Below the pieces are notes generated by a model. It saw only the letters and a program-made list of their open reading frames with translations, was not told where the DNA came from and did not search any database. A DNA stretch of 64,000 nucleotides. Source: Granulosicoccus sp964594905 (GTDB lineage Bacteria; Pseudomonadota; Gammaproteobacteria; Granulosicoccales; Granulosicoccaceae). Below, piece by piece: positions 53,346 to 62,960 of the stretch. The translations under genes were made by a program, and so were the position numbers. Position 1 is the stretch's first letter, and every line of letters begins with the position of its first letter. The stretch is from contig CAZQOI010000004.1 in NCBI GenBank assembly GCA_964594905.1, forward strand, positions 1-64,000, written 5' to 3'.

Positions 53346-55196
53346 TTATTCGATAGTTGCAGTTACCGAATCTATCACCTCGTCACGCCGCTCGGTGCTG
53401 TCGTACATCGTACGGAACATGTCCACCTGGTCAACTTGATCTGAGACGGTAAAGAGATCGAGCAAGTGCCCGTAGCTGATCGGCTGATAGCGCAATTCCG
53501 CTAACACAGTATAGGGGCCTGCCGTGTTAGAACTAACCTGATAAGTCACCGTGTCAAACCCGGCGTTGAAATCGTCGTCAGTCGCGGCTAGTCCAAAGAC
53601 ACCAAAACTAGGTGGAAGACCTGGATTGCCGTTAACGACATTCTTGTCAAAACCATGCGGCGGAATGCGATTATCCTTGCCGTAAGCACTACCCCTTAGC
53701 AGTGAGTGCGCCCGCTCCGAGTGTTCGTCAATCGGAACAGATTGGTAAACCTGAACCTGAGTGGGCGACGTTATTACATCATGGTGCAATTCCCACTCTG
53801 ACGGATCCGTATCTTCAGCAACACCAACAATGCTGCCATCAGGACGTATCTCACCACTTTCGAAAATCTGCAGGCCAGAGCCATCAAGTACTTGTACATG
53901 CAGATAAACGCGGCGAGAGTGATAGCCAGTGGGTAATTTATGCCCCGTATTGTTTTCAACCTGAACATCAAAGCTGATCTGATCTCCATCTACCTGCCCT
54001 GCTGCAATTGTTACATCAGCAGAGGTTTTAATAAAATCCTGATTGCGTGCAATAGATTCTTCAAAATCCGCATCAGTAGCACTTGGTAACACACCAAGCT
54101 CATCGCGGAAGTTCATCAACATTTCTTGCATAACCGTATTGGCACCAAGGAAGGTATGTTCAGCGAAATCAGGGCGTTTTATATTCGCGCCTTCGCCAAG
54201 AAAAACATCCGACTCAAGTGTTGGCATATGACAACTTTGACAATCCGCCTCGCGCGAACCACCTACTGCGTAGTCGCTGTTCAACCACTCAAGGTGATTA
54301 GCCTGCTCAGAAAAATGCGCTATGCCTTCAATGAGTTCGCCTTGCTCATTGACCGGTTCAACATTGAGGTTATGGCAAGTCGCACAGGTTTCAGAGGTGC
54401 TCATGTGCGGACCGAAGGTTGGCGTGAAATCGGATTGTTGCACCATATAGCCAACATTCAGATCTGTTTCGGGATACTGCGCATACGCAGGACGATCCTT
54501 GATATCACCAGTCGGTGACCCAGTAATAATGTAGCCACCTGAAAAGCTACTCTCGGTTCCAAGGTTGCCTGGTTCAATCTGATGACAGAGTGTGCAGCTC
54601 ACACCATCCATTGCATGGTTGAACATTTCGTCCTCGGCATTCATGCCATAGATGCCTTTGACCAAATCGCCGTTTGCTTCCGACCCTGAATCAAAAATAT
54701 GAATGGGCTGACCAGTTTTCTTCGCCAGCTCATTGGCCAAGGGCGCGTGACATCGCGTGCACGTGTCGTTGATTTCTTCTTCCAACATCGGAAAGTCATG
54801 GAGTTCGGCCGCGACAACAGCGTGCCAATACGGATCGCGTGTCGAATTGGCCATCATGCTGGTCTCCCAGGCTTCCCCCAGAGAGACATTACGCAGCACA
54901 CCCGCTACCTCGGTAGGGACAGTCATTGAGTCGTCGTTATGACATGTGGAGCACGCCGCACTGCCTGAAAAGTGCTCACCTTCAAATGTATTTACCGCCA
55001 CTGGCAATGACGGCAACAATCCGCGACTGGCTGGTAGGCTAGTCGGCACGATAACCACATCGCCAGATTCACCACCACTACCACCACAGGCGCTTAGTAA
55101 ACTACCCGCAAGTAACATCGCGAGGACGGGCAAGCGTGAGCCGATGCGATTATTACCGCTTGATTCTGAACCGCCAATCCACAGGAATTTTGTCAT
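53346..55196 (-). CDS. Pentaheme c-type cytochrome lipoprotein
   Basis: About 616 residues. A signal with lipobox LSAC (LLAGSLLSACGGSGG) marks a lipoprotein with a Gly/Ser linker. Five haem-binding motifs are present: CSTCH (near residue 80), CTRCH (145), CTLCH (200), CATCH (271) and CQSCH (319). The second half has no haem and looks beta-rich (FDVQVENNTGHKLPTGYHSRRVYLHVQV). The first part recalls cytochrome c554-like proteins. It could shuttle electrons at the cell surface or reduce a periplasmic acceptor; I cannot name the substrate. A GTG at 55292 would add 32 residues ahead of the signal. Confidence 0.85.
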   Translation of the reverse strand: MTKFLWIGGSESSGNNRIGSRLPVLAMLLAGSLLSACGGSGGESGDVVIVPTSLPASRGLLPSLPVAVNTFEGEHFSGSAACSTCHNDDSMTVPTEVAGVLRNVSLGEAWETSMMANSTRDPYWHAVVAAELHDFPMLEEEINDTCTRCHAPLANELAKKTGQPIHIFDSGSEANGDLVKGIYGMNAEDEMFNHAMDGVSCTLCHQIEPGNLGTESSFSGGYIITGSPTGDIKDRPAYAQYPETDLNVGYMVQQSDFTPTFGPHMSTSETCATCHNLNVEPVNEQGELIEGIAHFSEQANHLEWLNSDYAVGGSREADCQSCHMPTLESDVFLGEGANIKRPDFAEHTFLGANTVMQEMLMNFRDELGVLPSATDADFEESIARNQDFIKTSADVTIAAGQVDGDQISFDVQVENNTGHKLPTGYHSRRVYLHVQVLDGSGLQIFESGEIRPDGSIVGVAEDTDPSEWELHHDVITSPTQVQVYQSVPIDEHSERAHSLLRGSAYGKDNRIPPHGFDKNVVNGNPGLPPSFGVFGLAATDDDFNAGFDTVTYQVSSNTAGPYTVLAELRYQPISYGHLLDLFTVSDQVDQVDMFRTMYDSTERRDEVIDSVTATIE

Positions 55197-55469
55197 CACA
55201 GAAATTTCGTTGCTATCAATGCCATTCGACGCCCATACGGATGGGACCAATGGCTTTGTCCCATGCAATGGGTAACGGCCCCGATTGGCCACTGGTTTAG
55301 GGCGGAGCGGTCTACCAGTTCACTCTGTGCTGAAATCGCTTAGGAGATGGTAAGGAAATCCACCGTCGGTACGTTATTTGTGATGCTTTGCGCACAAATT
55401 CGAATTACCGACCCGTCAGGCTTTAAGCCCATCAGATTTCAAAAGACCAGAAAGAGTAAACTAGCGGCC

Positions 55470-56033
55470 ATGAACAAGACAGTCTTTCGGATAGCTCTGT
55501 GCCCATTGGCGCTGGTCAGCGTAATGCTGATGCCAGCTAGCGCGCTTGCACAAGATGGCAGCGCGGCGGCAAATCTGGACGCTGACGGACCACTTGATCG
55601 CAGCTACCCCGAATTGCAGCGAGCGACACAGCCCGTGCAACTCCCGGCGAACGTTGTCGCCCCTCAAGTGGTAACGACTACGGGCGGTCTGCCAAGCGAG
55701 GAATCGCAAACTGGCAATACCCAAAATGCAGAAGCCTTCGATCTGGATCAAATCCGCGACGAGGTACAACGAGAACAAACATCACTGGAACAACTCGACC
55801 GTGATGTGCTGCAAGATCGGGCCGAGCTAGGTGAGAGAGCCGCACAAGTTGCATTGGGCGTCGAGTTCGCAAGAGAGTCCACCCTACTCAGTTTTTCACC
55901 TGCAGCAGCCAACGACGCATTAAGCGATGCCATTCGCTGGTATTCACTGGCGGCAAGACGTGGTTATCCGGGTGCTCCCTCACTGGATCAGGCCGGTGTA
56001 AGATTTTTTCCAGTTAGAGCTTCACGTCAATAG
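55470..56033 (+). CDS. Small secreted protein, unknown
   Basis: About 187 residues. With the ATG at 55470 it begins with a signal peptide (VFRIALCPLALVSVMLMPASALA). The mature part has a low-complexity region, a short coiled coil (LDQIRDEVQREQTSLEQLDRDVL) and a Sel1-like end (SDAIRWYSLAARRGYPGAPSL). The frame opens at 55347, but the longer start would bury the signal. I know no family for it. It stands alone, divergent from the cytochrome gene. Confidence 0.6.
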   Translation: MNKTVFRIALCPLALVSVMLMPASALAQDGSAAANLDADGPLDRSYPELQRATQPVQLPANVVAPQVVTTTGGLPSEESQTGNTQNAEAFDLDQIRDEVQREQTSLEQLDRDVLQDRAELGERAAQVALGVEFARESTLLSFSPAAANDALSDAIRWYSLAARRGYPGAPSLDQAGVRFFPVRASRQ

Positions 56034-56110
56034 CAACAACAACTGACGCAGAATTTTAGAGTCAAACTCGTTCGAGAACTTGTTCGCCTTAGTTGTGCTT
56101 TAGTTGCGCT

Positions 56111-57202
56111 TTAATTGCTTCTACCAAATTCCGACTGCCAGCTCGGCAACGTATCGCTACTGTCGCTTGATGCGGTAAACACAGCCCGAGCAATAGCGCG
56201 CGTCAGGCAAAGCGCTCCAGCATGCCCAAGCAACATCGAGTCAGCAACTGGATCGCTAAGGTCTCGCTTTGCAGTAGACACTGAAAAAACCAGGTCGCCG
56301 TCATAGGCTGTATGCGCCGGGACTACCGCTCGTGCAATGCCATCCTGAGCCGCAACCGCGAAGCGTTTCAACTGTGCCTTGGTCATTTTCGCATCAGTTG
56401 CAACAATGGCAATGGTTGTATTCATTGGTACATCGGGATCTATATCAGCGACGTGTTCACCACGCTGCCGCGACAAGTCTTCGAAAGCCTTCAGTTTTTG
56501 ATTTTGCGGTATCAGCAAAGCCTCTTCAGGTGCCGCCACACCTAGTCCGCCAAATTCGTTGGCAACTTCATAAGGCGCTGCCCAGAATCGATCAGTACCG
56601 GGAACTACCACGCTCCCATGAGGGTTAGCAGCGACAAGAGCACCTACTGTGCAACCATTTGGCAGTACCAATGATGCAGAACCCAATCCACCTTTGTAGT
56701 CTGCGGTTGTCGCGCCAAAACCTGCGCCTGCAGTACCGAGCTCGAACTCAGATGTCGCGCTCTTTAGCGCTGATGCACCCAGAGCTCGATACAGATCACC
56801 ATCAACAGAGACGTGTCCACCGTTAAAAAAATCGAACAGGATGGCGGCAGGTACGATAGGGATATTGACGTTTCCAACAGGAAAACCCTTGCCTTGTTTG
56901 CCAAGCTCGTTGGCCACTGCCGACGCGGCATCAAGACCCAGTGCCGAACCACCAGACAAGACCAATGCATCTACACGTTCAACCAGCTTGTCAGCTCCCA
57001 GGCAATCTGTTTCTCGCGTTCCCGGTGCACCACCCATGACATCTACCGATGCAATAAAGGGTTCGCTTGATGTCAGTACCGTGGTGCCAGTCTTTGCCTG
57101 TTGATCATGAGCATGGCCCACAAGTAGTCCATCAACATCAGTGATGAGATTACGCTTACCTACTGTAAAACTCGCAGATGTTGAATCAGATGCAGCGACC
57201 AC
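56111..57202 (-). CDS. P1-family peptidase (DmpA/BapA-like)
   Basis: About 363 residues of the N-terminal-nucleophile S58 family, which self-cleaves in front of a Ser or Thr to give two chains. The likely nucleophile lies in PMNTTIAIVATDA, the motif at which family members cleave. The earlier VDVMGGAPGTRETDCL and ALVLSGGSALGLDAASAV are conserved. Such enzymes release D-amino acids or cleave beta-peptides. The start is probably the GTG at 57202, because GGAGG precedes it by 6 bases; the ATG at 57220 has no ribosome site. It overlaps the SDR gene by 17 bases. Confidence 0.87.
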   Translation of the reverse strand: MVAASDSTSASFTVGKRNLITDVDGLLVGHAHDQQAKTGTTVLTSSEPFIASVDVMGGAPGTRETDCLGADKLVERVDALVLSGGSALGLDAASAVANELGKQGKGFPVGNVNIPIVPAAILFDFFNGGHVSVDGDLYRALGASALKSATSEFELGTAGAGFGATTADYKGGLGSASLVLPNGCTVGALVAANPHGSVVVPGTDRFWAAPYEVANEFGGLGVAAPEEALLIPQNQKLKAFEDLSRQRGEHVADIDPDVPMNTTIAIVATDAKMTKAQLKRFAVAAQDGIARAVVPAHTAYDGDLVFSVSTAKRDLSDPVADSMLLGHAGALCLTRAIARAVFTASSDSSDTLPSWQSEFGRSN

Positions 57203-57971
57203 CGTCGACCTCCATCGCAACGCCAGTTACCATCGACGCTTCATCAGAACACAGATAGCAGGCGGCATTGCCCATATCCTCCGGGGTGCTGAATCGTCCA
57301 AGTGGAATAGTGGACAGAAATTTTGCCCGAATCTCAGGGGTGTCCTCACCCATAAAGGATTTAAGTAACGGTGTTTCACCAGCAACAGGATTGATCGCAT
57401 TAACGCGTATACCTTGTGGCGCTAGTTCTACAGCCATGGCTTTGGTTGCAGTAATCATCCACCCTTTTGATGCGTTGTACCAGCTTAGACGCGGACGTGG
57501 ACTGACACCTGCGGTGGACGCGACATTCAACACCACACCGTAACCTTGCGCTTTCATCAAAGGTACAAAATGATGCGCCATCCAGAACACTGATTTTGTA
57601 TTTACTTGAAGCACCCGATCAAAGTCCGTTTCAGTAATCGCATCAAGCTCATTGGGCAGATGGGTAACGCCCGCATTGTTGACGAAGATATCAATGCCAC
57701 CAAGGCTTGACTCAAGCATGGTTTTCATTTCTGCCATGCTGTCACCAGATGACACATCAACCGCGCAGGACAACACAACTTGATCTGTGGACTGACAACA
57801 CGTACTGCGCAATTCATCTGCGGTTTTCTGTGCACCAGTTTCGTTAATGTCGGCGACGATGACACTCGCCCCTTCGCGCAGAAACTTCGCGGCTATTCCT
57901 TCGCCAAATCCTGAAGCTGCTCCAGTGATGATCGCGCGTTTACCTGCCAGACGTCCTGCTGAATTAACCAT
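57186..57971 (-). CDS. SDR-family oxidoreductase
   Basis: 261 residues, a classical short-chain dehydrogenase. The cofactor loop is TGAASGFGEGIAAKF and VADINETGAQ suggests NAD(H). NNAGVTH follows, with the catalytic Ser in NVASTAGVSP and Tyr-x3-Lys in WYNASKGW. The C-terminus CYLCSDEASMVTGVAMEVDGG is typical. The substrate is unknown. It overlaps the aldehyde dehydrogenase by 8 bases and the peptidase by 17, so the three are coupled. Confidence 0.9.
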   Translation of the reverse strand: MVNSAGRLAGKRAIITGAASGFGEGIAAKFLREGASVIVADINETGAQKTADELRSTCCQSTDQVVLSCAVDVSSGDSMAEMKTMLESSLGGIDIFVNNAGVTHLPNELDAITETDFDRVLQVNTKSVFWMAHHFVPLMKAQGYGVVLNVASTAGVSPRPRLSWYNASKGWMITATKAMAVELAPQGIRVNAINPVAGETPLLKSFMGEDTPEIRAKFLSTIPLGRFSTPEDMGNAACYLCSDEASMVTGVAMEVDGGRCI

Positions 57972-59421
57972 GTCTTACCGCTACCGTTTTTAACGTGGAA
58001 AAACCATAAAGAGCTTCAAAACCCTTCTCCCGACCATGGCCTGACTTGCCAACACCGCCAAACGGCAATTCAACACCACCACCAGCACCGTAATTGTTGA
58101 CAAAGACTTGCCCGGCACGCAAGGCTTTCGACAAGCGCATCTGCCGACCACCATCATTGGTCCAAACAGCAGCAACCAAACCGAACTCGGTCCCATTGGC
58201 GATGGCTATTGCGTCTTCTTCAGTGTCAAACGGAATAACGACCTGCACAGGACCAAATATTTCCTCCTGTGCGAGTTTGTGCGTCGGTGGTACATCTTTG
58301 AATAAGGTCGGTACAACATAGTATCCATGTTCATCCGCCTCCGCACTGAGTTTTCCTTGTGCCGCAATGGTTAGATCATTTCCATCGGCGAGATAAGCCT
58401 CGACAAGTGATTTTTGACGCGCGGATATCAAAGGCCCAACATTTAAATCTGCTTCTGCCGGGCCAACAGCTAAGGATGCATAGTGCTGCGACAGTCGATT
58501 GATCAGCTCATCGTAGATACCACGCTGTACTACCAGTCGCGAAGCAGCAGAGCAGGTTTGCCCAGCGTTCTGGATACCAGCATTAATCAGAAATGGTAAG
58601 GCTGCATCCATATCAGCATCGTCAAAGACAACTTGTGCAGACTTGCCACCAAGCTCAAGCGTAACGGGTACAACGTTCTCACCTGCTGACTGCTGCACCA
58701 ATCGACCGGTATTAACAGAACCTGTGAAGGAGACATGTTGTACACCGGTATGTCGACTCAAGGAAGCACCCGCTTCAGCGCCAAGGCCAGGCACTACGTT
58801 CACAACTCCTGCTGGAAAGCCTGCCTGACGAGTCAGTTCGGTAAATACCAAGGCGGTCAGGCAGGCCTCCTCAGCAGGCTTCAATACAGTCGCATTACCC
58901 ATTGCCAATGCCGCACCAACCGAACGCCCGATGATTTGCATTGGATAGTTCCATGGAACGATATGGCCTGTGACACCATGCGGTTCGCGCAAGGTATATA
59001 CCGTGTATCCATCAAGGTATGGCAATGTTTCGCCGTGCACCTTGTCAGCCGCACCCGCGTAGTATTCGCAATAACGCGCTAGCGCTATTGCATCGTTACG
59101 TGCCTGGCTTAATGGCTTTCCAACGTCTTGCGCCTCAAGTATCGCTAACGCTTCCACATTATCCAGTACGAGCGATCCAAGTTTCGTCAAACAACGTCCA
59201 CGCTCCAGCGCTGTCATACGTCCCCACTCGCCATCTAGCGATGCCCGGGCTGCGTTTACAGCGAGATCAATATCAGCAGCCGTACCTCTGGCAATATTGC
59301 ACAAGGTTTGACCATTAGATGGGTTTATTAATGGCAAGGTCTGATTCTCAACAGGTGCCTGCCACTTACCATCGATAAAACAGTTTTCAGAGCTTATCGA
59401 AAATTCAACAAGTGGATTCAT
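57964..59421 (-). CDS. NAD(P)-dependent aldehyde dehydrogenase
   Basis: About 485 residues. The catalytic Cys is in NAGQTCSAASRLVVQ and the general base Glu in VTLELGGKSAQVVF; the Rossmann signature is FTGSVNTGRLVQQ. It resembles the betaine-aldehyde/gamma-aminobutyraldehyde set, but the substrate cannot be read from motifs. The ATG at 59421 and a GTG at 59436 are both possible, without a strong ribosome site. It overlaps the SDR gene by 8 bases. A short palindrome lies in the 81-base spacer before it. Confidence 0.9.
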   Translation of the reverse strand: MNPLVEFSISSENCFIDGKWQAPVENQTLPLINPSNGQTLCNIARGTAADIDLAVNAARASLDGEWGRMTALERGRCLTKLGSLVLDNVEALAILEAQDVGKPLSQARNDAIALARYCEYYAGAADKVHGETLPYLDGYTVYTLREPHGVTGHIVPWNYPMQIIGRSVGAALAMGNATVLKPAEEACLTALVFTELTRQAGFPAGVVNVVPGLGAEAGASLSRHTGVQHVSFTGSVNTGRLVQQSAGENVVPVTLELGGKSAQVVFDDADMDAALPFLINAGIQNAGQTCSAASRLVVQRGIYDELINRLSQHYASLAVGPAEADLNVGPLISARQKSLVEAYLADGNDLTIAAQGKLSAEADEHGYYVVPTLFKDVPPTHKLAQEEIFGPVQVVIPFDTEEDAIAIANGTEFGLVAAVWTNDGGRQMRLSKALRAGQVFVNNYGAGGGVELPFGGVGKSGHGREKGFEALYGFSTLKTVAVRHG

Positions 59422-59459
59422 GATATTCGGTCTCACATTGGTTCGATTTTATTGTGCTT

Positions 59460-59474
59460 ACTAAATCGTTTAGT
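59460..59474. promoter_or_regulatory. Short palindrome upstream of the aldehyde dehydrogenase
   Basis: ACTAAA-TCG-TTTAGT is a 6-bp inverted repeat with a 3-base centre, between the fused ATPase gene and the aldehyde dehydrogenase. It may be an operator or a transcript-stabilising hairpin. It is the only structure in that spacer. Confidence 0.3.
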
Positions 59475-59502
59475 GTGTCGTTGTTCAGCACTGACTATGG
59501 CG

Positions 59503-61122
59503 TTAGTTACTCGGTAATTCAGGTACTGCCTCAATCAGCGCCTTGGTGTATTCATGTTGTGGTTGCGCAAAAACCGTATCAGTGTCACCCGACTCGACTA
59601 TCGTGCCGCTACGCATGACTAGCACCCGGTCAGTGACATTACGGACCACCGACAAATCGTGCGAAATAAACAGATAGCTAAGGCTATGTTCATCACCGAG
59701 CTGTGCGAGTAGCTCAAGCACTTGCGCCCTGACAGAAACATCAAGTGCGGACACAGCCTCATCCAGAACGATCAGTTTCGGACGCGTGATCAGTGCACGA
59801 GCAATTGCTATTCTCTGACGTTGACCGCCGGAGAACTCATGAATGAATTTATCGGCATCTTGTACTGACAAACCTACACTTTCCAACGCTGCATCGACTA
59901 GCTGCATGCGCTCTCGCTTGGCAATGCTGCCACTTAACACATGCAAGGGTTCCGCAACCAGTCGTGCAACACGGTGCCTGGGATTAAACGAACCATAGGG
60001 ATCCTGAAAGACAACCTGCATATGTTGACGTGATTGACGAAGGGTCTCCGGATCACTCAAATCTCTACCCAGTAGTTTGACATGACCTCCGTTTATCTTT
60101 TGCAGTCCAAGTAGCGCACGCGCCAACGTAGACTTACCACAACCGCTTTCGCCCACCAGTCCAACATTCTCACCAGACTTTATCTCGAAACTGACTCCAT
60201 CAACTGCACGGAAAAACCGTGCTGGCGCAAATAGACGACGTCGGGAAAGCGGATACTCACAGACCAAGCTATCAACCGATAACAATGGCGCAGTCGATTC
60301 ACTGGTCGCAGAAATTAGCGGCGAATTTTTTAAGGATTTTGCAGCAGGTACGAACGATGAAGCTTCGAATAAGGTTCGCGTGTAAGGGTGACGTTGCTCG
60401 CGAAAAACGACTTCAGTTGGTCCACTCTCCATAATCTCGCCATCGCGCATGATCACTACGTCGTCAGCTATCGCAGATACAACAGCAAGATCGTGTGTAA
60501 TCAATATCAGGGCGAGGTGCCTCTCAGCTTTCAAGGAACTAAGAAGATCAAGAATACCAGCCTGCGTCGTCACATCGAGCGCTGTTGTCGGTTCATCAGC
60601 AATGAGCAACTTAGGTTGGCAGGCAATCGCTATCGCTATAACGACACGTTGACGTTGACCACCCGATAATTCATGTGGATAGCGCGATAACGGGAATTGA
60701 TCGGGCGGCAATCCCACGCGCGCGAGAGTTATTTCTGCAATGCGATCAGCTTCCGTTCGCGATACGCGACGGTGTAAACGAATACTCTCAGTTATCTGCT
60801 GACCAATATTATGAACCGGATTAAGAGCAGTCATCGGCTCCTGAAAAATCATACCGATTTCACTACCTCGAAGCTCACAGAGCGCTGCTTCATCAAGGCT
60901 CGTCAATTCCATACCATCGAACTGTATAGCGCCACGGCATTCTGCACCATTGGGTAATAGCTGCATGATTGACAAGGCCGTCATGGATTTACCAGACCCA
61001 CTCTCGCCAATTATGCCCAGGGTACGACCCTCTGCAACCGATAGACTGACATCAGTCAGTATGGTGCTGTCATGTATGGACAAGTTCAGGTTTTGAACTT
61101 CCAGCAAGGGCTTCGTGCTCAT
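59503..61122 (-). CDS. Peptide ABC transporter ATP-binding protein (two NBDs fused)
   Basis: About 539 residues with two ATPase modules. Walker A sites are GESGSGKS and GESGCGKS, and the signatures are LSGGQRQRV and FSGGQRQRI. The two halves correspond to DppD and DppF of other transporters, fused as in GsiA and YejF. The C-terminal halves carry the oligopeptide-type extension (FREQRHPYTRTLFEA, FAQPQHEYTKALIEAVPELP). The ATG at 61122 is used over an upstream TTG. It lies 24 bases after the permease. Confidence 0.92.
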   Translation of the reverse strand: MSTKPLLEVQNLNLSIHDSTILTDVSLSVAEGRTLGIIGESGSGKSMTALSIMQLLPNGAECRGAIQFDGMELTSLDEAALCELRGSEIGMIFQEPMTALNPVHNIGQQITESIRLHRRVSRTEADRIAEITLARVGLPPDQFPLSRYPHELSGGQRQRVVIAIAIACQPKLLIADEPTTALDVTTQAGILDLLSSLKAERHLALILITHDLAVVSAIADDVVIMRDGEIMESGPTEVVFREQRHPYTRTLFEASSFVPAAKSLKNSPLISATSESTAPLLSVDSLVCEYPLSRRRLFAPARFFRAVDGVSFEIKSGENVGLVGESGCGKSTLARALLGLQKINGGHVKLLGRDLSDPETLRQSRQHMQVVFQDPYGSFNPRHRVARLVAEPLHVLSGSIAKRERMQLVDAALESVGLSVQDADKFIHEFSGGQRQRIAIARALITRPKLIVLDEAVSALDVSVRAQVLELLAQLGDEHSLSYLFISHDLSVVRNVTDRVLVMRSGTIVESGDTDTVFAQPQHEYTKALIEAVPELPSN

Positions 61123-61146
61123 GGGCTGACACAACTCATTAGCAAA

Positions 61147-61962
61147 TCATCGCTGGCGACGGACACGCGGGTCCAGGTAATCGCGCAAACCGTCACCAAG
61201 AAGATTAAGACCAAGCACAGTCAAAACGATAGCGAGGCCCGGGATCAAAGCTAAATGAGGGGCCAGTGTGATCAGTGTCTGGCTGTCAGCGAGCATACGT
61301 CCCCAACTGGGCGTGGGCGGTTGAGCACCAAGGCCCACATAAGACAATCCAGCCTCAGCAAGAATACCAAGTGAAAACTGTATCGTGCCTTGTACGATTA
61401 ACAGGTTAAGCATGTTCGGCAAGATGTGCTCCACGGAAATTCTCACAGTGTTCTTACCCGCTACTCTCGCGGCCATAACAAATTCGCGCGTCCAGTGTGA
61501 TAAGGCTGCACCACGTGTAAGGCGAGCAAAAACCGGAATATTGAAGATGCCTATAGCAATGATTGCGTTTACTGCACCGGGGCCAAATACAGCTGTAATC
61601 AGAATTGCAATCAGTAACGCTGGAAAGGCAAACACCAGATCATTAGCGCGCATGATGGTTTCATCAATCAGACCACCCCGTTGCGATGCTGCCGCTAGTC
61701 CAAGCGGCACACCAATTCCCATACCGATGATTACTGCAACAATTGCGACAGCGATGGATGTACGAGCACCCACCATAACCATCGAGAGAATGTCGCGGCC
61801 AAAGTGATCAGTTCCCAGTAAATTTTCGCTATTTGGCGTTTGCATCTTGTTACGAATGTCGAGTGATTCGACATCGAAAGGTGTCCAGAAGTAGCTTGTC
61901 AGGGCAAGGGCAATGACAAGCACCACTAGAACAGCACCTACAAACAAGTTACCGAGTCTCAT
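61147..61962 (-). CDS. Peptide ABC transporter permease (DppC-type)
   Basis: 271 residues. After a first helix (FVGAVLVVLVIALALTSYF) it has the family stretch LLGTDHFGRDILSMVMVGART and the EAA loop MAARVAGKNTVRISVEHILP, ending DPRVRRQR. With the DppB-type gene it forms the channel. Its ATG overlaps the upstream stop by one base (TGATG). Confidence 0.92.
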   Translation of the reverse strand: MRLGNLFVGAVLVVLVIALALTSYFWTPFDVESLDIRNKMQTPNSENLLGTDHFGRDILSMVMVGARTSIAVAIVAVIIGMGIGVPLGLAAASQRGGLIDETIMRANDLVFAFPALLIAILITAVFGPGAVNAIIAIGIFNIPVFARLTRGAALSHWTREFVMAARVAGKNTVRISVEHILPNMLNLLIVQGTIQFSLGILAEAGLSYVGLGAQPPTPSWGRMLADSQTLITLAPHLALIPGLAIVLTVLGLNLLGDGLRDYLDPRVRRQR

Positions 61963-62909
61963 CAGCGGGAGTGCCGTAAACGTGGGTCAACCCATGCGTA
62001 GGCGATATCAACCAGGAAGGTGACCATGACAACCGCAAACACCAACAACATAACCACGCTTTCAACTACGATGAGATCTCGCTGCGCGATACTTTGAAAA
62101 ACAAGACGCCCAAGCCCTGGTAGAAAAAAAACATTTTCGATAATAATGGCACCAGCCAGTAGAAACGAAAACTGCAAACCAATAATCGTCAAGACCGGAA
62201 TCATTGCGTTTCTGAGTGCATGACGCCATAAGGCTTGTCTTTGAGACAAACCTTTTGCTCTGGCAGTGCGCATGAAGTCTTCCGACAATACATCCAACAA
62301 GGAAGAACGCATGACACGCGTAAGAATGGCCGCTTGGGGAAGCGCTAGTGCAATCGCCGGCAATGTCAGAGATTTGATAGCCGCAAAGAAGCCTTGATCC
62401 CAGCCAACAAAGCCGCCTGCTGAAAACCATTGCAAATTGATGGCAAACAGTAGCACCAACAACATCGCAAACCAGAAATTCGGAATAGCAATACCAAGCT
62501 GAGTAAAACCCATGATGGTGGTATCCGGCCAACGTCCGCGACGATTAGCCGCGAGCATGCCAGCCGGAAAGGCAATCAGTGTTGACAACAATAATGCATA
62601 GATTGCTAACGGCAGGGAGATCCATAAGCGATCACGGATCATGTCAACTACAGGAGTTTTATAAGTGTATGAAGTACCAAAGTCGCCCCGCAGCAAACCG
62701 CCAATCCAATTGAAGTAGCGGGCAACTCGTGATTGATCAAGGCCAAGTTCGCTACGTAAGGCGGCTACCGTATCTGGCGCTGCGTTCAGACCCAACATAT
62801 AGGCGGCTGGATCGCCGGGGACAATTTCGATACTGATAAAAATTACCAGGCTCGCTACTAGTAGAGTCAATAGTAGCGAGCCCGATCTACGCAGGAGATA
62901 ACGAAGCAT
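61962..62909 (-). CDS. Peptide ABC transporter permease (DppB-type)
   Basis: 315 residues. The start MLRYLLRRSGSLLLTLLVAS and the early IEIVPGDPAAYMLGLNA are those of DppB. The EAA loop is RTARAKGLSQRQALWRHALR, and the C-terminus VDIAYAWVDPRLRHSR is usual. It lies 51 bases after the substrate-binding gene, in the same direction. Confidence 0.92.
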   Translation of the reverse strand: MLRYLLRRSGSLLLTLLVASLVIFISIEIVPGDPAAYMLGLNAAPDTVAALRSELGLDQSRVARYFNWIGGLLRGDFGTSYTYKTPVVDMIRDRLWISLPLAIYALLLSTLIAFPAGMLAANRRGRWPDTTIMGFTQLGIAIPNFWFAMLLVLLFAINLQWFSAGGFVGWDQGFFAAIKSLTLPAIALALPQAAILTRVMRSSLLDVLSEDFMRTARAKGLSQRQALWRHALRNAMIPVLTIIGLQFSFLLAGAIIIENVFFLPGLGRLVFQSIAQRDLIVVESVVMLLVFAVVMVTFLVDIAYAWVDPRLRHSR

Positions 62910-62960
62910 CGATGTGCGTCGTGAGGATTTACATCAATTCAGTGAATAAGAACAAACGCC

